This document shows, in pieces, positions 54,196 through 64,000 of a DNA stretch of 64,000 nucleotides. Under the pieces are notes generated by a model. That model was not told the DNA's origin. It searched no databases and worked only from the letters and a program-made list of their open reading frames with translations. Origin of the DNA: Bradyrhizobium ottawaense. Lineage in GTDB: Bacteria; Pseudomonadota; Alphaproteobacteria; Rhizobiales; Xanthobacteraceae. The stretch is taken from positions 186,001 through 250,000 of the forward strand of contig NZ_LT629693.1 in the NCBI RefSeq assembly GCF_900099825.1. Direction: 5' to 3'. A program made the translations under genes and the position numbers. Position 1 is the first letter of the stretch, and every line of letters begins with the position of its first letter.

Positions 54196-54812
54196 TTGAA
54201 GCGCGCCTCCAGCGCATCGACGGCCGACTTGGTCAATACCAGCTTGTGACGGCGCAGGATGTCATAGACGTTGATGCCCTGGATCGGCAGCACGTCGATG
54301 TTCGGAATGTTGCGCGCAGCGGTCGCGAAACCGGCGTGCAGCTCGGCGCCGTCGATGATCAGCGCATTGGTCAGGCCGAGACCCGAGAAATGCCCGATCA
54401 GCGCCTTGGTCTTGGCAGCTTCAAGCGTGGCGGAATCGATCACGATCAGGCCGCCGTCCTTGGCCTTCGCCGAGAGCGCATGGCGCAGAGCGAGCGCGCG
54501 AACCTTCTTCGGCAGCGCGAATGCATGTGAACGCACGACCGGACCGAAGGCACGGCCACCGCCGCGGAACTGCGGCACGCGGGCCGAACCGTGACGAGCA
54601 CCGCCGGTGCCCTTCTGCTTGTACATCTTCTTGCCGGTGCGCCAGACGTCCGCACGGCCCTGCGTCTTGTGGGTGCCGGCCTGACGCTTGGCGAGCTGCC
54701 AGTTGACGCAGCGCTGGATGATGTCCTTGCGCGGCTCGAGACCGAAAATGGCGTCGGAAAGCTGGACCGAGCCGGCTTCCTTGCCTTCAAGGGTGGTGAC
54801 TTTCAGTTCCAT
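54192..54812 (-). CDS. rplD: 50S ribosomal protein L4
   Basis: 206 residues from the ATG at 54810-54812 ([20 protein letters not shown]). The tunnel loop [20 protein letters not shown] is canonical. In E. coli L4 represses the S10 operon; no leader structure of that type was identified here. One base separates it from rplC. Confidence 0.98.
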   Translation of the reverse strand: MELKVTTLEGKEAGSVQLSDAIFGLEPRKDIIQRCVNWQLAKRQAGTHKTQGRADVWRTGKKMYKQKGTGGARHGSARVPQFRGGGRAFGPVVRSHAFALPKKVRALALRHALSAKAKDGGLIVIDSATLEAAKTKALIGHFSGLGLTNALIIDGAELHAGFATAARNIPNIDVLPIQGINVYDILRRHKLVLTKSAVDALEARFK

Positions 54813-54813
54813 C

Positions 54814-55533
54814 TCACGCGCCCTCCTGCTCGGCCGGCGCCTGGGCCTGCTCACCGCCGACAACCCTGAACTTGCCGGGCTTCGGCGCTTCCTTCGGCAG
54901 CGGCTTCTTGACGGCGTCGCGCACCGCAATCCATCCGCCCTTGGAGCCGGGAACGGCGCCTTCGACGAGGATCAGGCCGCGCTCGACGTCGGTCTGCACC
55001 ACACGCAGATTGAGCGTGGTGATGCGATCGACACCCATGTGACCGGGCATCTTCTTGTTCTTGAAGGTCTTGCCGGGATCCTGACGTCCGCCGGTCGAAC
55101 CGATCGAACGATGCGACACCGAGACGCCGTGGGTGGCGCGCAGACCGCCGAAATTCCAGCGCTTCATGCCGCCGGCAAAACCCTTACCGACCGAGGTGCC
55201 GGTGACGTCGACGAACTGGCCGACGACGAAATGGTCTGCCTGGATCTCGGCGCCAACCGGGATCAGCGCGTCCTGCGACACGCGGAACTCGGTGACCTTC
55301 CGCTTGGGCTCGACCTTGGACACCGCGAACTGGCCGCGCTCTGCCTTCGGCAGATAGACGGTCTTGCGGGTACCGGAACCGAGCTGCAGCGCAACGTAAC
55401 CGTTCTTCTCGGTCGTGCGGTGGCCCAGAACCTGGCAATTGCCCAGCTTCAGCACGGTCACAGGGATATGTTCACCGGTCTCCGTAAAGACCCGCGTCAT
55501 CCCGACCTTTTGTGCGATCACTCCGGAGCGCAT
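54814..55533 (-). CDS. rplC: 50S ribosomal protein L3
   Basis: 239 residues. [20 protein letters not shown] and [20 protein letters not shown] are canonical; the Gln of [11 protein letters not shown] is the usual methylation site. Ends in an alphaproteobacterial Ala/Glu-rich tail. Confidence 0.98.
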   Translation of the reverse strand: MRSGVIAQKVGMTRVFTETGEHIPVTVLKLGNCQVLGHRTTEKNGYVALQLGSGTRKTVYLPKAERGQFAVSKVEPKRKVTEFRVSQDALIPVGAEIQADHFVVGQFVDVTGTSVGKGFAGGMKRWNFGGLRATHGVSVSHRSIGSTGGRQDPGKTFKNKKMPGHMGVDRITTLNLRVVQTDVERGLILVEGAVPGSKGGWIAVRDAVKKPLPKEAPKPGKFRVVGGEQAQAPAEQEGA

Positions 55534-55583
55534 CGGCGTGCTTCCTGTTCTTTCTGTCCGCTAACTTCGGACGATCTGAAAAT

Positions 55584-55892
55584 TTAGAGCTTGATCTCGA
55601 CGTCGACACCGGCGGCCAGGTCGAGCTTCATCAAAGCATCGACGGTCTGCGGGGTCGGGTCGACAATATCGAGAAGGCGCTTGTGGGTGCGCATCTCGAA
55701 TTGCTCACGGCTCTTCTTGTCCACGTGCGGCGAACGGTTGACGGTGAACTTCTCGATGCGGGTCGGCAGCGGAATGGGTCCGCGAACCTGGGCACCGGTA
55801 CGTTTCGCCGTGTTCACGATCTCGCGGGTCGACGTATCGAGGATACGATGGTCGAACGCCTTGAGACGGATGCGAATATTTTGGCCGTTCAT
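55584..55892 (-). CDS. rpsJ: 30S ribosomal protein S10
   Basis: 102 residues from the ATG at 55890-55892. [20 protein letters not shown] and [20 protein letters not shown] are canonical. First gene of the classical S10 operon, also NusE in antitermination. Confidence 0.98.
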
Positions 55893-55928
55893 TGCCGTTT
55901 GTCTTTCTTTGTCGTCGTATTTGCGTGG

Positions 55929-55980
55929 TGAGTAGCGAGTACCGGATGGAACCAGCCGATACTCGCTATTCCCTGTTCGC
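55929..55980. repeat. Palindromic repeat between tuf and rpsJ
   Basis: AGCGAGTACCGG and CCGATACTCGCT form an imperfect hairpin around ATGGAACCAG, followed by TATTCCCTGTTCGC. Related in wording to the 43252 element. Its place at the str/S10 junction suggests partial termination or processing. Confidence 0.55.
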
Positions 55981-57171
<1,191 letters not shown>

Positions 57172-57210
57172 TTGACTCTCCGTTCAGTCGTTAACTGTCG
57201 CCAACGACAA

Positions 57211-59283
<2,073 letters not shown>

Positions 59284-59313
59284 GGGCTGTTCCTTAAAAT
59301 CCGTGTTTCGCCG

Positions 59314-59799
<486 letters not shown>

Positions 59800-60171
59800 T
59801 TACTTCGGACGCTTCGCGCCGTACTTCGAACGACGCTGCTTACGGTTCTTGACGCCCTGGGTATCGAGGACGCCGCGGAGGATGTGGTAGCGCACGCCGG
59901 GCAAATCCTTGACGCGGCCGCCGCGGATCATGACCACCGAGTGCTCCTGAAGGTTATGGCCTTCACCCGGGATGTAGCCGATCACTTCGAAGCCGTTGGT
60001 CAGGCGCACCTTGGCGACCTTACGAAGCGCCGAGTTCGGCTTCTTCGGGGTCGTGGTGTAGACGCGCGTGCAAACGCCGCGCTTCTGCGGCGACTGCTGC
60101 AGCGCCGGCACCTTCTTGCGCGACTTCTGCACCGTACGCGGTTTTGCGATCAGCTGGTTGATCGTCGGCAT
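59800..60171 (-). CDS. rpsL: 30S ribosomal protein S12
   Basis: 123 residues from the ATG at 60169-60171 ([20 protein letters not shown]). [20 protein letters not shown] retains the two Lys (42-43) and [13 protein letters not shown] retains the Lys at which streptomycin-resistance changes arise, so the protein is wild-type at these sites. First gene of the supercluster. Confidence 0.98.
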   Translation of the reverse strand: MPTINQLIAKPRTVQKSRKKVPALQQSPQKRGVCTRVYTTTPKKPNSALRKVAKVRLTNGFEVIGYIPGEGHNLQEHSVVMIRGGRVKDLPGVRYHILRGVLDTQGVKNRKQRRSKYGAKRPK

Positions 60172-60855
60172 GTCAGCCTTCACCCTTTAGTTCGCGCGAA
60201 GACCTGGAATGGCCTCGCAAATTCTTCTCGGAACTAGCCGTTCCGTTCGGCCGCTCGGCGTGAAAAAGACCCACGCAAAACGAAATCACGCCAACCACCC
60301 ATTGCTGAGCGGAAAGCGCTTCGACGCCACAGAGGACCGCGAATTGAGACCGATCAGCGTTCGCTGTTCAGTCCGCTACCGAGATCATGCATCCGATTAA
60401 CTCTCAAGAGACAGGCTCAAGAGAACTAGAATCGCACTGGCATTGCCTAGCTATATAATCGACAGCGTTTGAGCGGCATTCGTCGAGGTTGGTGCCCGTA
60501 TCAGTCCGTAAGGATTTGAAAGGGTGTTCCGTTCCGACGCTGGCGACGCTCACCGCCTGTCGTGAAGTGGGGGTCTTCTATAATCGGAGAGTAGCTAAGT
60601 CAAGCGAAACGACACCGCAGGAAATGCCTATGGCGTCTGCAGTTTCGACGTTTCGCGCGAGCCGGCCAAGCCGCCAAATCGCCCGACCCAGCGAGTCGGC
60701 CATGCGATCGAGTCGACCGATTCCCGGCCGCGTTTCACCCGGGTAATATGAAAAAGTGGGCCCTCCCCGGGTCGCAACACCGGCTTCGCATCCCAAGATG
60801 AGCCTTTTTTACGCTTTCCGGGCGCAAAGATAGCGTTTCCGCATCGGGATGTTCG
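60172..60855. other. Leader region of the ribosomal supercluster and gap
   Basis: 684 bp with no credible gene. It must contain the rpsL promoter on the minus strand. A TTGACT at 60598-60603 with TATAGA at 60577-60582 (15-base spacer, minus strand) is a weak candidate, giving a leader of about 400 nt. On the plus strand, the last part (60780-60855) is upstream DNA of the monooxygenase pseudogene. Confidence 0.35.
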
Positions 60856-61275
60856 ATGCAGTACACCGACATTGCGATCGTCGGCAGCGGTCTGGCGGGT
60901 TCGACCGCGGCCGCAATGTTGGGACGCGCCGGGATTGTGACGGTCCCGGTCGATCCGTACGAGACCTGTCCGTTCGACTTCCGCGTCAAAAATTGAGCGG
61001 CGATGCGCCGCTCGAGCGGCTTTTTGGGACCGGCATCGCCGATTCGGTGCTCCGTTCGGCGACGCATGACCGCGAAAACCGGATTGCCCGATTCGGCTAT
61101 CTGCTGGACAAGCGGCCGAGTCGCCAATTCGGCATCGGCTATGAGAATCTCATCCGTGCGGTCCAGGCTGAAATCCCGCACCCCGCTGAGCGGGTTTACG
61201 CCAAGGTCAGGGATATCGCGGCGAGCGACCGGCGGATCGAAACTTCGCTCCCGCCCGGCGGCAGCGTCTTCAATG
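60856..61275 (+). pseudogene. Decayed FAD-dependent monooxygenase paralogue
   Basis: ATG at 60856 gives MQYTDIAIVGSGLAGSTAAA, then MLGRAGIVTVPVDPYETCPF and stops at TGA 60994. One frame over it resumes at KLSGDAPLERLFGTGIADSV, continuing FGYLLDKRPSRQFGIGYENL to about DRRIETSLPPGG. Residue by residue this follows the N-terminal 130 residues of the intact gene at 62602. A frameshift in AAAAATTG (60988-60995) plus loss of the last 270 codons marks it as dead. The 3' break lies next to the convergent acyltransferase stop. Confidence 0.85.
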
Positions 61276-61296
61276 TCGCCGTCAGCCTGACCGCGA

Positions 61297-62424
61297 TCAC
61301 GACGCGGTCAATGCAGGCTTTGTGCGCGGCGAGAGCCGCTGCCGGAAGCGATTGCGCAGCTTCCGCAAGCGTTCATAGCCGAGCAGGCGGCCGGCTTCGA
61401 TCCGATAGGCCAGCGACTTGCCCGGCCCGATATCGATCAGCATATCGACCATGTCGCGGCGCCCTGCCCACAACTGGCCCATGAAACTGTCTTCCGCCGC
61501 GCAGGAATTGATCGCCTGGATGTCCGGGCCGGCAAACAGCTCCTCGGTCACGCGATCCACCAGCAGCGCGCCCGGCGAGTACTTGCTGAATTTCGCGTCG
61601 AAAGCGGTTTTCCAGGTGTAGGCCGTGGCCCCGCAATACATCAGCACCTGCGCTGCGATCGCCGCACCGTCGACCCGCAGCAGCGCCACCGACGCATCGC
61701 CCCGCGCCGCCAGGTTGTACAGCAGGTGCCTGACAAAGGCGGCATCATGCGGATCGGAGAGCAACGCGGTGCCCTGCTCGCCCTTCCAGCTTGCTTTCTC
61801 CATGGTCAGAAACGTTTCGAACGCCTGCCCGACGCCGGCTGGGTTGCGATCGTTGACGACGTCGACGGCGCCAAGCGAAGACAACCTGTTCCAGTCCTGG
61901 CGCAGTTTTTTGCGCGTCGATCCGGAGCGCTTGATGCCGAACTCACGCGTCACGAAAGGTCGCGCCGTTTCGGAAAGCATCAGCGGTTCGATTCCGCGCA
62001 GCGTAAACACCTTCAGCATCGAGGCATGGCTTGGAGATTCGGCATCGAACGATTTCAGGCTGACGACATTCGGCAGTTCCGCGCTGTTTTCGATCGCCGC
62101 GAAAAACGCCGGGATGACCTCGTCGGCGAAGCCGGGATCGACGACGGGACTGGAGAGGAAAGCATAGTTGTAGGGCAGCGCTTCCAGCACCGCCGGCAAC
62201 AGCGGCGCAGCCTTGCGCAGTTGCAGCGCCCAGGCGCCAACGAGCTTCCGTGGCTCGGCGCCCTGCTCCCACGCCAGCAGCATCACGATCTCAGCGAACC
62301 CGGTGTCGCCGGCCGCTTTCAACGCCGCCGGATTCATGAAGACGTTCGATGACGCACGCCGAACCAGGTCGTTCCATGGCGGAGCGAGGTCCAGGCTTGG
62401 TGAATCAATCGTTATAGAAATCAT
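61297..62424 (-). CDS. GNAT/FemAB-like acyltransferase (CelD/BcsL, Acetyltransf_6 type)
   Basis: 375 residues from the ATG at 62422-62424. The C-terminal half has LLRVDGAAIAAQVLMYCGAT, then AYTWKTAFDAKFSKYSPGAL, the acetyl-CoA-binding signature of the CelD/BcsL group, and GQLWAGRRDMVDMLIDIGPG. Such proteins acylate polysaccharides or lipids. The divergent partner is the intact monooxygenase gene at 62602, and the decayed copy abuts its 3' end, so a linked pathway is likely but undefined. Confidence 0.82.
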   Translation of the reverse strand: MISITIDSPSLDLAPPWNDLVRRASSNVFMNPAALKAAGDTGFAEIVMLLAWEQGAEPRKLVGAWALQLRKAAPLLPAVLEALPYNYAFLSSPVVDPGFADEVIPAFFAAIENSAELPNVVSLKSFDAESPSHASMLKVFTLRGIEPLMLSETARPFVTREFGIKRSGSTRKKLRQDWNRLSSLGAVDVVNDRNPAGVGQAFETFLTMEKASWKGEQGTALLSDPHDAAFVRHLLYNLAARGDASVALLRVDGAAIAAQVLMYCGATAYTWKTAFDAKFSKYSPGALLVDRVTEELFAGPDIQAINSCAAEDSFMGQLWAGRRDMVDMLIDIGPGKSLAYRIEAGRLLGYERLRKLRNRFRQRLSPRTKPALTAS

Positions 62425-62601
62425 TGGAAACAAATGCCTTGACCGGGCGCCCCGGGGGCGATGGTGGTCGCCTCCGCTTGCTTTTCAGTTAAGCGCAATC
62501 CTAGCTGACTCGCTTGTAATAAGCCTGATACTGCCGGGTTTTTTCAGGATTTCTTTGCCTTTGGGGGTCATTGATATGGCTTCACGATCCAGGGCAAAGG
62601 C

Positions 62602-63807
62602 ATGCGGTATACGGACGTTGCCATCGTCGGCGGAGGTCTGGCCGGTTCGACCGCCGCAGCGATGCTGGGACGTGCCGGCGTCTCGGCGCTGCTGATCGAC
62701 CCTCATCCGACCTATCCGCCGGAGCTACGCTGCGAGAAGCTCGGCGGCGACCAGCTCGACCTATTGCGCAAGACCGGGCTCGCCGAGCCGACGCTGCGGG
62801 CGACCACGCTCGACGGCGAGGTTTGGGAAGCCCGCTTCGGCTATGTCGTCGCGAACAAGCCCAGCGACCAGCACGGCATCATGTACGACACGCTGGTCAA
62901 CACCATGCGTACGCAGATCCCGTCAGGTGTGGAAACCATCTTCACCAAGGTCACCGGCATTTCCAACAGCGACGAGCGGCAGCAGGTCACGCTGTCGAAC
63001 GGCGAACAGATCTCGGCGCGGCTGGTCGTGCTCGCCAACGGGCTCAATATCGGCCTGCGTACCGTGCTGGGCATCGAGCGTCAGGTCATCAGTTCCTGTC
63101 ATTCGATTACGCTCGGCTTTGATGTGGCTCCGGTCGGCCGCGCGGCTTTCGATTTCCCGGCGCTGACATACTGGCCGAAGCGCACGAGTTCGCGCATGGC
63201 CTATATGACGATCTTTCCGATCGGCGGCACGATGCGCGTCAACCTGATGGTCTATCGCGACATGACCGACCCGTGGTTGCCGCAGTTTCGCAAGGCGCCT
63301 GAGGCCGCGATGCGCGCTTTGATGCCGCGACTTCAGCGCATGATGGGTGACTTCAAGGTGAGCGGGCCGATCAAGATCAGGCCGGCGGACCTTTGCATCA
63401 CCAGCGGCTATCTGCAGCCGGGCATCGTGCTGGTCGGCGACGCCTTCTCCACCTCCTGCCCCGCCGCCGGAACCGGCACCACCAAGGTGTTCACCGACGT
63501 CGGACGTCTGTGCAACGTCTACATCCCGCAATGGCTCACGACCGAAGGCATGAACGCGCAAAAGATCGCCCAGTTCTATGACGACCCCGAGAAACAGGCC
63601 AGCGAGACGCGAAGCCGGGAAAAGGCCTACCATCTGCGCTCGCTGTCGATCGACAACGGACTGTCATGGCGCGCCCAGCGCTGGGCCCGTTTCCTGGCAA
63701 GGCTCGCTCAAGGTGCCCTGCGCGCGGTCCGGCAGGGATTTTCGGCGGGATCGACGGAACGCCTGAAGGTGCCGAGCGGACAGCCGCGGCACGGCCGGCT
63801 GGCCTGA
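62602..63807 (+). CDS. FAD-dependent monooxygenase / oxidoreductase (UbiH-halogenase-like)
   Basis: 401 residues. The Rossmann dinucleotide motif is VAIVGGGLAGSTAAAMLGRA (GxGxxG), and the second FAD motif is GIVLVGDAFSTSCPAAGTGT (GD). KLGGDQLDLLRKTGLAEPTL and PKRTSSRMAYMTIFPIGGTM lie between them. This layout fits group A flavin monooxygenases or geranylgeranyl-reductase-like enzymes. The C-terminus is basic. A frameshifted paralogue lies 1.7 kb upstream. Substrate unknown. Confidence 0.85.
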   Translation: MRYTDVAIVGGGLAGSTAAAMLGRAGVSALLIDPHPTYPPELRCEKLGGDQLDLLRKTGLAEPTLRATTLDGEVWEARFGYVVANKPSDQHGIMYDTLVNTMRTQIPSGVETIFTKVTGISNSDERQQVTLSNGEQISARLVVLANGLNIGLRTVLGIERQVISSCHSITLGFDVAPVGRAAFDFPALTYWPKRTSSRMAYMTIFPIGGTMRVNLMVYRDMTDPWLPQFRKAPEAAMRALMPRLQRMMGDFKVSGPIKIRPADLCITSGYLQPGIVLVGDAFSTSCPAAGTGTTKVFTDVGRLCNVYIPQWLTTEGMNAQKIAQFYDDPEKQASETRSREKAYHLRSLSIDNGLSWRAQRWARFLARLAQGALRAVRQGFSAGSTERLKVPSGQPRHGRLA

Positions 63808-63863
63808 GGCCTGCAAGAGCCAATAGCCGAACAAGAGACTGTTAGTCGAAGCGGCGCCCGCGC

Positions 63864-64000
63864 TCACTCCTCCTCGTCGTCATCCTCCTCATCCTCATCA
63901 TCGTCTTCGTCCTCGTCATCATCGGCGAGAGCCGCCGCGTTGTGCGGCGTATGGCCCTGGTCGTCCCAGAGCTTGCGGTAGACGCCGTTGGCGGCGAGCA
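63864..64000 (-). CDS. ABC exporter, C-terminal end with acidic tail (partial)
   Basis: The minus strand from the right edge reads LAANGVYRKLWDDQGHTPHN, then AAALADDDEDEDDDEDEEDDDEEE in two pieces, ending TGA at 63864-63866. LAANGVYRKLW is the usual last motif of MsbA/ATM1-type ABC exporters (LL-NGVY-LW). The terminal run of about 20 Asp/Glu is unusual. Most of the gene is outside the window, so the family call rests on one short motif. Confidence 0.55.
   Translation of the reverse strand, partial: LAANGVYRKLWDDQGHTPHNAAALADDDEDEDDDEDEEDDDEEE

Overview
The window is a GC-rich alphaproteobacterial chromosome segment. Gene content, protein wording and several dispersed palindromic repeats (the GTGGGTTA/TAACCCAC element and the GTCATGCCCGG.../...CCGGGCATGAC element) point to Bradyrhizobium or a very close relative. 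This assignment rests on recognition of protein families and repeats, not on a database search.

Layout. 1-4.1 kb: end of a small secreted protein gene, a TetR regulator with an enoyl-CoA hydratase, prfC, and a guanidine-II riboswitch in front of a Gdx/SugE exporter. 4.1-5.8 kb: Pit phosphate transporter with its DUF47 partner behind a Pho box. 5.9-10.6 kb: complete Liv-type ABC importer. 10.9-20.3 kb: mixed housekeeping genes (two tandem PAS_5 proteins, ArsC-like reductase, DctA, DUF5993-DsbB, GST, SDR, 2'-5' RNA ligase, GNAT, IlvD/Edd dehydratase with a Lin0512 protein). 20.3-23.1 kb: gene-poor and repeat-rich, with gene remnants. 23.1-38.8 kb: acyl-CoA carboxylase beta, DUF4260, class D beta-lactamase, FliK and an FlhB-C-like protein, ATP12, amidohydrolase, RluA-family synthase, esterase, RarA, DegP, HxlR and a zinc-type dehydrogenase. 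38.8-40.0 kb: an IS110-family element. 40.0-41.0 kb: DUF1330 protein and a formyltransferase-like protein. 41.1-60.2 kb: an uninterrupted str-S10-spc-alpha supercluster on the minus strand (rpsL to rplQ), including secY, adk and rpoA. 60.2-64 kb: a decayed FAD monooxygenase copy, a FemAB/CelD-like acyltransferase, an intact FAD monooxygenase paralogue, and the tail of an ABC exporter.

The most interesting object is the IS110 element at 38842-40010. Its ends can be placed to the base because the flanking dispersed repeat is restored when the element and one CT are removed. The non-coding segment before the transposase reads like a bridge RNA. It has a 5' hairpin and two successive loops. One loop carries 9-nt and 5-nt segments matching the left and right sides of the actual target. 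The other carries 8-nt and 5-nt segments matching the element's own joined ends. The target (13 nt, AACCCACCCTACG) lies in a dispersed extragenic repeat, and three unoccupied exact copies of it are present in this window. The element thus appears programmed to insert into a non-essential repeat family.

Other points of note are an adenylate kinase with a histone-H1-like Lys/Ala tail, tandem palindromes 70 bp apart before the TetR-linked crotonase gene, a frameshifted DUF1778 antitoxin with no toxin, and an SDR protein lacking the usual Tyr/Lys pair.
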